The notes under the pieces: model-generated
The model's database searches: none
Told to the model about the DNA's origin: nothing
What the model saw: the letters and a program-made list of their open reading frames with translations, nothing else
NCBI RefSeq assembly: GCF_029227915.1
Contig: NC_079880.1
Coordinates: 994,001 to 1,058,000 of the forward strand
Source of the DNA: Hydractinia symbiolongicarpus
Lineage: Eukaryota > Cnidaria > Hydrozoa > Anthoathecata > Hydractiniidae
Length of the DNA stretch: 64,000 bases
Direction: 5' to 3'
In this document: one piece after another, positions 28,851-43,800 of the stretch
Position numbering within the stretch: the first letter of the stretch is position 1
How the letters are laid out: each line of letters begins with the position of its first letter
Translations under genes and position numbers: made by a program

Positions 28851-31800
28851 TGGGACTTAATTGAACTGATTTTGGACTATGACCTTATAAATGTAATAAG
28901 TAAGACAATTGGACTCCAAGAAATAACATTTTTCTTAATTTGACATGATAGCCGGAATTCAGCGATTACACTTAGCGCTGGGGTAGCACTTAATTTAAAA
29001 ATGTAGATAAATAAGCCATTTTGTACTGGGGGACAAATCCTAGCTGTTATTGCGTGCTGACGAATTCGTGACAGTTTCAAAAATTGCATTTCATTGACTT
29101 TCCAACAGTATCAATCCGCTTCAGTTACAACGGTTGCGTCACATATTCGAACCAATATGTATTTAGCGATATTTTTTTCATATTACTAGGTTGCATCGCT
29201 TTTAACAGTGAAACTATTGACTGTGGGACTTAATTGAAATGATTTTGGACTGTGACCTTATAAATGTTATAAGTGAGACAATTTGACTCCAAGAAATAAC
29301 ATTCTTCTTAATTTGACATGATTGCCGGAAGTCAGCGTTTACACTGGGCGCTGTGGTAGCGCTTCATTTAAAAATTTAGATAAATAAGTCAATTTTTTTT
29401 GTGGGACCAATCCTAGCCCTTAGCGCGCGCTGAAGAAATAGAGACAGTTTCAAATACTACATTTCATTGATTTTCTAACGGTATCAGTCCGTTTCAACTA
29501 CAACAGTTGCGTCACATATTCGTACCAACATATATTTAGTGATTGTTACCGATATTACTAAGTTGTATCACTTTTAACAGTGAAACGATTGACTGTGGGA
29601 CTTAATTGAACTGATTTTGGACTATGACCTTATAAATGTAATAAGTGAGACAATTGGACTGCAAGAAATAACATTTTTCTTAATTTGACATGATTGCCGG
29701 AACTCAGCGATTACACTGAGCGCTGGGGTAGCACTTAATTTAAAAATTTAGATAAATAAGTCATTCTTTACTGTGGGACCAATCCTAGCCGTTATCGTGC
29801 GCTGTAGAAATAGCGACAGTTTCAAAAACTACATTTCATTGACTTTCTAACGGTATCAGTCCGTTTCAACTACAACAGTTGCGTCACATATTCGTACCAA
29901 CATGTTTTTAGTGATTGTTACCGATATTACTAAGTTGTATCGCTTTTAACAGTAAAACGATTGACTGTGGGACTTAATTGAACTGATTTTGGACTATGAC
30001 CTTATAAATGTAATAAGTGAGACAATTGGACTCCAAGAAATAACATTCTTCTTAATTTGACATGATTGCCGAAAGTCAGCGATTACACTTGGCGCTGTGG
30101 TAGCCCTCCATTAAAAAATTTAGATAAATAAGTGATTTTTTACTGTGGGACCAATCCTAGCCGTTATCCCGCGCTAAAGAAATAGATTACACTGGGCGCT
30201 GTGGTAGCCCTCCATTAAAAAATTTAGATAAATAAGTGATTTTTTACTGTGGGACCAACCCTAGCCGTTATCCCGCGCTAAAGAAATAGAGACAGTTTCA
30301 AAAACTACATTTCATTGACTTTCTAACAGTATCAATCCGTTTGTGTTACAACAGTTGAGTCACATATTCGTACCAACATGTATTTCGTGATATCTTTCCG
30401 GTATTACTAGGTTGTATCGCATTTAACAGTGAATCGATTGACTGTGGGACTTAATTGAACTGATTTTGGGCTGTGACCTTATAAATGTAAAAGTGAGATA
30501 ATTGGACACCAAGAAATAACATTCTTCTTAATTTGACGTGAATGCCGGAACTCAGCGATTACACTGGGTGCTGTGGTACCGCTTCAGTTAAAAATTTAGA
30601 TAAATAAGTCAATTCTTACTGTGGGACCTATCCTAGCCGTTATCGCGCGCTGACAAATTTGCGACAGTTTCAAATACTACATTTCAGTGATTTTCTAACG
30701 GTATCAGTCCGTTTCAACTACAACAGTTGCGTCACATATTCGTACCAACATATATTTAGTGATTGTTACCGATATTACTAAGTTGTATCGCTTTTAACAG
30801 TGAATCGATTGACTGTGGGACTTAATTGAACTGATTTTGGACTATGACCTTATAAATGTAATAAGTGAGACAATTGGACTCCAAGAAATAACATTTTTCT
30901 TAATTTGACATGATTGCCGGAACTCAGCGATTACACTGAGCGCTGGGGTAGCACTTAATTTAAAAATTTAGATAAATAAGTCATTCTTTACTGTGGGACC
31001 AATCCTAGCCGTTATCGTGCGCTGTAGAAATAGCGACAGTTTCAAAAACTACATTTCATTGACTTTCTAACGGTATCAGTCCGTTTCAACTACAACAGTT
31101 GCGTCACATATTCGTACCAACATGTATTTAGTGATTGTTACCGATATTACTAAGTTGTATCGCTTTTAACAGTGAAACGATTGACTGTGGGACTTAATTG
31201 AACTGATTTTGGACTATGACCTTATAAATGTAATAAGTGAGGCAATTGGACTCCAAGAAATAACATTTTTCTTAATTTGACATGATAGCCGGATTTCAGC
31301 GATTACACTTAGCGCTGGGGTAGCACTTAATTTAAAAATGTAGATAAATAAGCCATTTTGTACTGGGGGACCAATCCTAGCTGTTATCGCGCGCTGACGA
31401 ATTAGCGACAGTTTCAAAAATTGCATTTCATTGACTTTCTAACGGTGTCAGTCCGTTTCAACTACAACAGTTGCGTCACATATTCGTACCAACATGTTTT
31501 TAGTGATTGTTACCGATATTACTAAGTTGTATCGCTTTTAACAGTAAAACGATTGACTGTGGGACTTAATTGAACTGATTTTGGACTATGACCTTATAAA
31601 TGTAATAAGTGAGACAATTGGACTCCAAGAAATAACATTCTTCTTAATTTGACATGATTGCCGAAAGTCAGCGATTACACTTGGCGCTGTGGTAGCCCTC
31701 CATTAAAAAATTTAGATAAATAAGTGATTTTTTACTGTGGGACCAATCCTAGCCGTTATCCCGCGCTAAAGAAATAGATTACACTGGGCGCTGTGGTAGC

Positions 31801-34800
31801 CCTCCATTAAAAAATTTAGATAAATAAGTGATTTTTTACTGTGGGACCAACCCTAGCCGTTATCCCGCGCTAAAGAAATAGAGACAGTTTCAAAAACTAC
31901 ATTTCATTGACTTTCTAACAGTATCAATCCGTTTGTGTTACAACAGTTGAGTCACATATTCGTACCAACATGTATTTCGTGATATCTTTCCGGTATTACT
32001 AGGTTGTATCGCATTTAACAGTGAATCGATTGACTGTGGGACTTAATTGAACTGATTTTGGGCTGTGACCTTATAAATGTAAAAGTGAGATAATTGGACA
32101 CCAAGAAATAACATTCTTCTTAATTTGACGTGAATGCCGGAACTCAGCGATTACACTGGGTGCTGTGGTACCGCTTCAGTTAAAAATTTAGATAAATAAG
32201 TCAATTCTTACTGTGGGACCTATCCTAGCCGTTATCCCGCGCTGACAAATTTGCGACAGTTTCAAATACTACATTTCAGTGATTTTCTAACGGTATCAGT
32301 CCGTTTCAACTACAACAGTTGCGTCACATATTCGTACCAACATATATTTAGTGATTGTTACCGATATTACTAAGTTGTATCGCTTTTAACAGTGAATCGA
32401 TTGACTGTGGGACTTAATTGAACTGATTTTGGGCTGTGACCTTATAAATGTAATAAGTGAGACAATTGGAATCCAAGAAATAACATTCTTTTTAATTTGA
32501 CATGATTGCCGGAACTCAGCGATTACACTGAGCGCTGGGGTAGCACTTAATTTAAAAATGTAGAAAAATAATTCATTTTGTACTGGGGGACCAATCCTAG
32601 CCGTTATAGCGCGCTGACGAAATAGCGACAGTTTCAAAAAGTGCATTTCATTGACTTTCTAACGGTGTCAGTTCGTTTGAGTTACAACGGTTGCGTCACA
32701 TATTCGTACCAACATGTATTTAGCGATATTTTTTTCATATTACTAGGTTGCATCGCTTTTAACAGTGAAATGATTGTCTGTGGGACTTAATTGAACTAAT
32801 TTTGGACTATGACCTTATAAATGTAATAAGTGAGACAATTTGACTCCAAGAAATAACATTCTTTTTAATCTGACATGACTGCCGAAAGTCAGCGATTACA
32901 CTGGGCGCTGTGGTAGCGCTTCATTTAAAAATTCAGATAAATAAGTCAATTTTGATTGTGGGACCAATCCTAGCCCTTAGCGCGCGCTGAAGAAATAGAG
33001 ACAGTTTCAAATACTACATTTCATTGATTTTCTAACGGTATAAGTCCGTTTCAACTACAACAGTTGCGTCACCTATTCGTACCAACATGTATTTAGTGAT
33101 TGTTACCCATATTACTAAGTTGTATCGCTTTTAACAGTGAAACGATTGACTCTGGGTCTTAATTGAACTGATTTTGGACTATGACCTTATAAATGTAATA
33201 AGTGAGACAATTGGACTCCAAGAAATAACATTTTTCTTAATTTGACATGATTGCCGGAACTCAGCGATTACACTGAGCGCTGGGGTAGGACTTAATTTAA
33301 AAATGTAGATAAATTAGTCATTTTGTACTGGGGGACCAATCCTAGCCGTTATTACGCGCTGACGAATTAGTGACAGTTTCAAAACGTGCATTTCATTGAC
33401 TTTCTAACGGTGTCAGTTCGTTTGAGTTACAACGGTTGCGTCACATATTCTTACCATCATGTGTTTAGCGATATTTATCTGTTATTACTAGGTTGCATCG
33501 CTTTTAACAGGGAAACGATTGAATGTGGGACTTAATTGAACTAACTTTGGACTGTGACCTGATGAAAGTGATTAATGAGACAATTGGACTCCAAGAAATA
33601 ACATTCATCTTAATTTGACATGATTGCCGGAACTCAGCGATTACACTGGGCGCTGTGGTAGCGCTTCATTTAAAAATTTAGATAAATAAGTCATTCTTTA
33701 ACGTGGGACCAATCCTAGCCGTTGTCGCGCGCTGTAGAAATAGCGACAGTTTTAAAAACTACATTTCATTGACTTTCTAACGGTATCAGTCCATTTCAAC
33801 TACAACGGTTGCGTCACATATTCGTACCAACATGTACTTAGCGATATTTTTTTTATATTACTAGGTTGCATCGCTTTTAACAGTGAAACGATTGACTGTG
33901 GGACTTAATTGAACTGATTTTGGACTGTGACCTTATAAATGTAATAAGTGAGACAATTTGACTCCAAGAAAAAACATTCTTCTTAATTTGACATGATTGC
34001 CGGAAGTCAGCGATTGCACTGGGCGCTGTGGTAGCGCTTCATTTAAAAATTTAGATAAATAAGTCAATTTTTATTGTTGGACCAATCCTAGCCCTTAGCG
34101 CGCGCTGAAGAAATAAAGACAGTTTCAAATACTACATTTCATTAATTTTCTAACAGTATCAGTCCGTTTCAACTACAACAGTTGCGTCACATATTCGTAC
34201 CAACATGTATTTAGTGATTGTTACCGATATTACTAAGTGGTATCGCTTTTAACAGTGAAACGATTGACTGTGGGACTTAATTGAACTGATTTTGGACTAT
34301 GACCTTATAAATGTAATAAGTGAGACAATTGGACTCCAAGAAATAACATTTTTCTTAATTTGACATGATTACCGGAACTCAGCGATTACACTGAGCGCTG
34401 GGGTAGCACTTATTTTAAAAATTTAGATAAATAAGTCATTCTTTACCGTGGGACCAATCCTAGCCGTTATCGTGCGCTGTAGAAATAGAGACAGTTTCAA
34501 ATACTACATTTCATTGATTTTCTATTGGTATAAGTCCGTTTCAACTACAACAGTTGCGTCACCTATTCGTACCAACATGTATTTAGTGATTGTTACCCAT
34601 ATTACTAAGTTGTATCGCTTTTAACAGTTAAACGATTGACTCTGGGTCTTAATTGAACTGATTTTGGACTATGACCTTATAAATGTAATAAGTGAGACAA
34701 TTGGACTCCAAGAAATAACATTTTTCTTAATTTGACATGATTGCCGGAACTCAGCGATTACACTGAGCGCTGGGGTAGGACTTAATTTAAAAATGTAGAT

Positions 34801-37800
34801 AAATTAGTCATTTTGTACTTGGGGACCAATCCTAGCCGTTATTACGCGCTAAAGAAATAGATTACACTGGGCGCTGTGGTAGCCCTCCATTAAAAAATTT
34901 AGATAAATAAGTGATTTTTTACTGTGGGACCAACCCTAGCCGTTATCCCGCGCTAAAGAAATAGAGACAGTTTCAAAAACTACATTTCATTGACTTTCTA
35001 ACAGTATCAATCCGTTTGTGTTACAACAGTTGAGTCACATATTCGTACCAACATGTATTTCGTGATATCTTTCCGGTATTACTAGGTTGTATCGCATTTA
35101 ACAGTGAATCGATTGACTGTGGGACTTAATTGAACTGATTTTGGGCTGTGACCTTATAAATGTAAAAGTGAGATAATTGGACACCAAGAAATAACATTCT
35201 TCTTAATTTGACGTGATTGCCGGAACTCAGCGATTACACTGGGTGCTGTGGTACCGCTTCAGTTAAAAATTTAGATAAATAAGTCAATTCTTACTGTGGG
35301 ACCTATCCTAGCCGTTATCGCGCGCTGACAAATTTGCGACAGTTTCAAATACTACATTTCAGTGATTTTCTAACGGTATCAGTCCGTTTCAACTACAACA
35401 GTTGCGTCACATATTCGTACCAACATATATTTAGTGATTGTTACCGATATTACTAAGTTGTATCGCTTTTAACAGTGAATCGATTGACTGTGGGACTTAA
35501 TTGAACTGATTTTGGACTATGACCTTATAAATGTAATAAGTGAGACAATTGGACTCCAAGAAATAACATTTTTCTTAATTTGACATGATTGCCGGAACTC
35601 AGCGATTACACTTAGCGCTGGGGTAGCACTTAATTTAAAAATGTAGATAAATAAGCCATTTTGTACTGGGGGACCAATCCTAGCTGTTATCGCGCGCTGA
35701 CGAATTAGCGACAGTTTCAAAAATTGCATTTCATTGACTTTCTAACGGTGTCAGTTCGTTTGAGTTACAACGGTTGGTCACATATTCGTATTAGCGATAT
35801 TCTTCTGATATTACTAGGTTGCATCGCTTTTAATAATGAAACGATTTACTGTGGGACTTAATTGAACTAACTTTGGACTGTGACCTGATAAATGTGATAA
35901 ATGAGACATTTGGACTCCAAGAAATAACATTCTTCTTAATTTGACATGATTGCCGGAAGTCAGCGATTACACTGGGCGCTGTGGTAGCCCTCCATTAAAA
36001 AATTTAGATAAATAAGTGATTTTTTACTGTGGGACCAATCCTAGCCGTTAGCCCGCGCTAACGAAATAGAGACAGTTTCAAAAACTACATTTCATTGATT
36101 TTCTAACTGTATCAGTCCGTTTCAACTACAACAATTGCGTCACATATTCGTACCAACAAGTATTTAGTGATTGTTACCGATATTACTAAGTTGTATCGCT
36201 TTTAACAGTGAAACGATTGACTGTGGGACTTAATTGAACTGATTTTGGACTATGACCTTATAAATGTAATAAGTGAGACAATTGGACTCCAAGAAAAAAC
36301 ATTTTTCTTAATTTGACATGATAACCGGAATTCAGCGATTACACTTAGCGTTGGGGTAGCACTTAATTTAAAAATGTAGATAAATAAGCCATTTTGTACT
36401 GGGGGACCAATCCTAGCTGTTATCGCGCGCTGAAGAATTAGCGACAGTTTCAAAAATTGCAGTTCATTGACTTTCTAACGGTGTCAGTTCGTTTGAGTTA
36501 CAACGGTTGGGTCACATATTCGTATTAGCGATATTCTTCTGATATTACTAGGTTGCATCGCTTTTAACAATGAAACGATTTACTGTGGGACTTAATTGAA
36601 CTAACTTTGGACTGTGACCTGATAAATGTGATAAATGAGACATTTGGACTCCAAGAAATAACATTCTTCTTAATTTGAAATGATTGCCGGAAGTCAGCGA
36701 TTACACTGGGCGCTGTGGTAGCCCTCCATTAAAAAATTTAGATAAATAAGTGATTTTTTACTGTGGGAACAATCCTAGCCGTTATCCCGCGCTAAAGAAA
36801 TAGAGACAGTTTCAAAAACTACATTTCATTGACTTTCTAACAGTATCAATCCGTTTGTGTTACAACAGTTGAGTCACATATTCGTACCAACATGTATTTT
36901 GTGATATCTTTCCGGTATTACTAGGTTGTATCGCATTTAACAGTGAATCGATTGACTGTGGGACTTAATTGAACTGATTTTGGGCTGTGACCTTATAAAT
37001 GTAATAAGTGAGACAATTGGAATCCAAGAAATAACATTCTTTTTAATTTGACATGATTGCCGGAACTCAGCGATTACACTGAGCGCTGGGGTAGCACTTA
37101 ATTTAAAAATGTAGATAAATAAGTCATTTTGTACTGGGGGACCAATCCTAGCCGTTATAGCGCGCTGACGAAATAGCGACAGTTTCAAAAAGTGCATTTC
37201 ATTGACTTTCTAACGGTGTCAGTTCGTTTGAGTTACAACGGTTGCGTCACATATTCGTACCAACATGTATTTAGCGATATTTTTTTCATATTACTAGGTT
37301 GCATCGCTTTTAACAGTGAAATGATTGTCTGTGGGACTTAATTGAACTAATTTTGGACTGTGACCTTATAAATGTAATAAGTGAGACAATTTGACTCCAA
37401 GAAATAACATTCCTTTTAATCTGACATGACTGCCGAAAGTCAGCGATTACACTGGGCGCTGTGGTAGCGCTTCATTTAAAAATTCAGATAAATAAGTCAA
37501 TTTTGATTGTGGGACCAATCCTAGCCCTTAGCGCGCGCTGAAGAAATAGAGACAGTTTCAAATACTATATTTCATTGATTTTCTAACGGTATAAGTCCGT
37601 TTCAACTACAACAGTGGCGTCACCTATTCGTACCAACATGTATTTAGTGATTGTTACCCATATTACTAAGTTGTATCGCTTTTAACAGTGAAACGATTGA
37701 CTCTGGGTCTTAATTGAACTGATTTTGGACTATGACCTTATAAATGTAATAAGTGAGACAATTGGACTCCAAGAAATAACATTTTTCTTAATTTGACATG

Positions 37801-40800
37801 ATTGCCGGAACTCAGCGATTACACTGAGCGCTGGGGTAGGACTTAATTTAAAAATGTAGATAAATTAGTCATTTTGTACTGGGGGACCAATCCTAGCCGT
37901 TATTACGCGCTGACGAATTAGTGACAGTTTCAAAACGTGCATTTCATTGACTTTCTAACGGTGTCAGTTCGTTTGAGTTACAACGGTTGCGTCACATATT
38001 CTTACCATCATGTGTTTAGCGATATTTATCTGTTATTACTAGGTTGCATCGCTTTTAACAGGGAAACGATTGAATGTGGGACTTAATTGAACTAACTTTG
38101 GACTGTGACCTGATGAAAGTGATTAATGAGACAATTGGACTCCAAGAAATAACATTCATCTTAATTTGACATGATTGCCGGAACTCAGCGATTACACTGG
38201 GCGCTGTGGTAGCGCTTCATTTAAAAATTTAGATAAATAAGTCATTCTTTAACGTGGGACCAATCCTAGCCGTTGTCGCGCGCTGTAGAAATAGCGACAG
38301 TTTTAAAAACTACATTTCATTGACTTTCTAACGGTATCAGTCCATTTCAACTACAACGGTTGCGTCACATATTCGTACCAACATGTACTTAGCGATATTT
38401 TTTTTATATTACTAGGTTGCATCGCTTTTAACAGTGAAACGATTGACTGTGGGACTTAATTGAACTGATTTTGGACTGTGACCTTATAAATGTAATAAGT
38501 GAGACAATTTGACTCCAAGAAAAAACATTCTTCTTAATTTGACATGATTGCCGGAAGTCAGCGATTGCACTGGGCGCTGTGGTAGCGCTTCATTTAAAAA
38601 TTTAGATAAATAAGTCAATTTTTATTGTTGGACCAATCCTAGCCCTTAGCGCGCGCTGAAGAAATAAAGACAGTTTCAAATACTACATTTCATTAATTTT
38701 CTAACAGTATCAGTCCGTTTCAACTGCAACAGTTGCGTCACATATTCGTACCAACATGTATTTAGTGATTGTTACCGATATTACTAAGTGGTATCGCTTT
38801 TAACAGTGAAACGATTGACTGTGGGACTTAATTGAACTGATTTTGGACTATGACCTTATAAATGTAATAAGTTAGACAATTGGACTCCAAGAAATAACAT
38901 TTTTCTTAATTTGACATGATTACCGGAACTCAGCGATTACACTGAGCGCTGGGGTAGCACTTATTTTAAAAATTTAGATAAATAAGTCATTCTTTACCGT
39001 GGGACCAATCCTAGCCGTTATCGCGCGCTGTAGAAATAGCGACAGTTTTAAAAACTACATTTCATTGACTTTCTAACGGTATCAGTCCATTTCAACTACA
39101 ACGGTTGCGTCACATATTCGTACCAACATGTACTTAGCGATATTTTTTTTATATTACTAGGTTGCATCGCTTTTAACAGTGAAACGATTGACTGTGGGAC
39201 TTAATTGAACTGATTTTGGACTGTGACCTTATAAATGTAATAAGTGAGACAATTTGACTCCAAGAAAAAACATTCTTCTTAATTTGACATGATTGCCGGA
39301 AGTCAGCGATTGCACTGGGCGCTGTGGTAGCGCTTCATTTAAAAATTTAGATAAATAAGTCAATTTTTATTGTTGGACCAATCCTAGCCCTTAGCGCGCG
39401 CTGAAGAAATAAAGACAGTTTCAAATACTACATTTCATTAATTTTCTAACAGTATCAGTCCGTTTCAACTGCAACAGTTGCGTCACATATTCGTACCAAC
39501 ATGTATTTAGTGATTGTTACCGATATTACTAAGTGGTATCGCTTTTAACAGTGAAACGATTGACTGTGGGACTTAATTGAACTGATTTTGGACTATGACC
39601 TTATAAATGTAATAAGTGAGACAATTGGACTCCAAGAAATAACATTTTTCTTAATTTGACATGATTACCGGAACTCAGCGATTACACTGAGCGCTGGGGT
39701 AGCACTTATTTTAAAAATTTAGATAAATAAGTCATTCTTTACCGTGGGACCAATCCTAGCCGTTATCGTGCGCTGTAGAAATAGAGACAGTTTCAAATAC
39801 TACATTTCATTGATTTTCTATTGGTATAAGTCCGTTTCAACTACAACAGTTGCGTCACCTATTCGTACCAACATGTATTTAGTGATTGTTACCCATATTA
39901 CTAAGTTGTATCGCTTTTAACAGTGAAACGATTGACTCTGGGTCTTAATTGAACTGATTTTGGACTATGACCTTATAAATGTAATAAGTGAGACAATTGG
40001 ACTCCAAGAAATAACATTTTTCTTAATTTGACATGATTGCCGGAACTCAGCGATTACACTGAGCGCTGGGGTAGGACTTAATTTAAAAATGTAGATAAAT
40101 TAGTCATTTTGTACTTGGGGACCAATCCTAGCCGTTATTACGCGCTGACGAATTAGTGACAGTTTCAAAACGTGCATTTCATTGACTTTCTAACGGTGTC
40201 AGTTCGTTTGAGTTACAACGGTTGCGTCACATATTCTTACCATCATGTGTTTAGCGATATTTATCTGTTATTACTAGGTTGCATCGCTTTTAACAGGGAA
40301 ACGATTGAATGTGGGACTTAATTGAACTAACTTTGGACTGTGACCTGATGAAAGTGATTAATGAGACAATTGGACTCCAAGAAATAACATTTTTCTTAAT
40401 TTGACATGATTACCGGAACTCAGCGATTACACTGAGCGCTGGGGTAGCACTTATTTTAAAAATTTAGATAAATAAGTCATTCTTTACCGTGGGACCAATC
40501 CTAGCCGTTATCGTGCGCTGTAGAAATAGAGACAGTTTCAAATACTACATTTCATTGATTTTCTATTGGTATAAGTCCGTTTCAACTACAACAGTTGCGT
40601 CACCTATTCGTACCAACATGTATTTAGTGATTGTTACCCATATTACTAAGTTGTATCGCTTTTAACAGTGAAACGATTGACTCTGGGTCTTAATTGAACT
40701 GATTTTGGACTATGACCTTATAAATGTAATAAGTGAGACAATTGGACTCCAAGAAATAACATTTTTCTTAATTTGACATGATTGCCGGAACTCAGCGATT

Positions 40801-43800
40801 ACACTGAGCGCTGGGGTAGGACTTAATTTAAAAATGTAGATAAATTAGTCATTTTGTACTTGGGGACCAATCCTAGCCGTTATTACGCGCTGACGAATTA
40901 GTGACAGTTTCAAAACGTGCATTTCATTGACTTTCTAACGGTGTCAGTTCGTTTGAGTTACAACGGTTGCGTCACATATTCTTACCATCATGTGTTTAGC
41001 GATATTTATCTGTTATTACTAGGTCGCATCGCTTTTAACAGGGAAACGATTGAATGTGGGACTTAATTGAACTAACTTTGGACTGTGACCTGATGAAAGT
41101 GATTAATGAGACAATTGGACTCCAAGAAATAACATTCATCTTAATTTGACATGATTGCCGGAACTCAGCGATTACACCGGGCGCTGTGGTAGCGCTTCAT
41201 TTAAAAATTTAGATAAATAAGTCATTCTTTAACGTGGGACCAATCCTAGCCGTTGTCGCGCGCTGTAGAAATAGCGACAGTTTTAAAAACTACATTTCAT
41301 TGACTTTCTAACAGTATCAGTCCATTTCAACTACAACGGTTGCGTCACATATTCGTACCAACATGTATTTAGCGATATTTTTTTTATATTACTAGGTTGT
41401 ATCGCTTTTAACAGTGAAACGGTTGACTGTGGGACTTAATTGAACTGATTTTGGACTGTGACCTTATAAATGTAATAAGTGAGACAATTGGACTCCAAGA
41501 AAAAACATTCTTCTTAATTTGACATGATTGCCGGAAGTCAGCAATTGCACTGGGCGCTGTGGTAGCGCTTCATTTAAAAATTTAGATAAATAAGTCAATT
41601 TTTATTGTTGGACCAATCCTAGCCCTTAGCGCGCGCTGAAGAAATAAAGACAGTTTCAAATACTACATTTCATTAATTTTCTAACAGTATCAGTCCGTTT
41701 CAACTACAACAGTTGCGTCACATATTCGTACCAACATGTATTTAGTGATTGTTACCGATATTACTAAGTGGTATCGCTTTTAACAGTGAAACGATTGACT
41801 GTGGGACTTAATTGAACTGATTTTGGACTATGACCTTATAAATGTGATAATTGAGACAATTGGACTCAAAGAAATCACATTCTTCTTAATTTGACATGAT
41901 TGCCGGAACTCAGCGATTACACTGAGCGCTAGGGTAGCACTTAATTTAAAAATGTAGATAAATAAGTCATTTTGTACTGGGGGACCAATCCTAGCTGTTA
42001 TTGCGCGCTGACGAATTAGCGACAGTTTCAAAAAGTGTATTTCATTTACTTTCTAACGGTGTTAGTTCGTTTGAGCTGCAACGGTTGCGTCACATATTCG
42101 TACCAACACGATTTAGCGATATTTATCTGTTATTCCTAGGTTGCATCGCTTTTAACAGTGAAACGAATGAATGTGGGACTTAATTGAACTAACTTTGGAC
42201 TGTGACCTGATGAAAGTGATTAATGAGACAATTGGACTCCAAGAAATAACATTCATCTTAATTTGACATGATTGCCGGAACTCAGCGATTACACTGGGCG
42301 CTGTGGTAGCGCTTCATTTAAAAATTTAGATAAATAAGTCATTCTTAAACGTGGGACCAATCCTAGCTGTTGTCGCGCGCTGTAGAAATAGCGACAGTTT
42401 TAAAAACTACATTTCATTGTCTTTCTAACGGTATCAGTCCATTTCAACTACAACGGTTGCGTCACATATTCGTACCAACATGTATTTAGCGATATTTTTT
42501 TTATATTACTAGGTTGCATCGCTTTTAACAGTGAAACGATTGACTGTGGGACTTAATTGAACTGATTTTGGACTGTGACCTTATAAATGTAATAAGTGAG
42601 ACAATTTGACTCCAAGAAAAAACATTCTTCTTAATTTGACATGATTGCCGGAAGTCAGCGATTGCACTGGGCGCTGTGGTAGCGCTTCATTTAAAAATTT
42701 AGATAAATAAGTCAATTTTTATTGTTGGACCAATCCTAGCCCTTAGCGCGCGCTGAAGAAATAAAGACAGTTTCAAATACTACATTTCATTAATTTTCTA
42801 ACAGTATCAGTCCGTTTCAACTACAACAGTTGCGTCACATATTCGTACCAACATGTATTTAGTGATTGTTACCGATATTACTAAGTGGTATCGCTTTTAA
42901 CAGTGAAACGATTGACTGTGGGACTTAATTGAACTGATTTTGGACTATGACCTTATAAATGTAATAAGTGAGACAATTGGACTCCAAGAAATAACATTTT
43001 TCTTAATTTGACATGATTACCGGAACTCAGCGATTACACTGAGCGCTGGGATAGCACTTATTTTAAAAATTTAGATAAATAAGTCATTCTTTACCGTGGG
43101 ACCAATCCAAGCCGTTATCGTGCGCTGTAGAAATAGCGACAGTTTCAAAAACTACATTTCATTGACTTTCTAACGGTATCAGTCCGTTTCAACTACAACA
43201 GTTGCGTCACATATTCGTACCAACATGTATCTAGTGATTGTTACCGATATTACTAAGTTGTATCGCTTTTAACAGTGAAACGATTGACTGTGGGACTTAA
43301 TTGAACTGATTTTGGACTATGACCTTATAAATGTGATAATTGAGACAATTGGACTCAAAAAAATCACATTCTTCTTAATTTGACATGATTGCCGGAACTC
43401 AGCGATTACACTGAGCGCTAGGGTAGCACTTAATTTAAAAATGTAGATAAACAAGTCATTTTGTACTGGGGGACCAATCCTAGCCGTTATTGCGCGCTGA
43501 CGAATTAGCGACAGTTTCAAAAAGTGTATTTCATTTACTTTCTAACGGTGTTAGTTCGTTTGAGCTACAACGGTTGCGTCACATATTCGTACCAACATGT
43601 ATTTAGCGATATTTATCTGTTATTACTAGGTTGCATCGCTTTTAACAGTGAAACGAATGAATGTGGGACTTAATTGAACTAACTTTGGACTGTGACCTAA
43701 TGAATGTGATAAATAAGACAATTAGACTCTAAGAAGTAACAATCATCTTAATTTGACATGATTGCGGAACTCAGCGATTACACTGGGCGCTGTGGTAGTG

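Noticed and set aside
42001-42183. 60-codon plus-strand ORF in the satellite
   Set aside because: It is present in a single diverged monomer and not kept in others; a chance frame.
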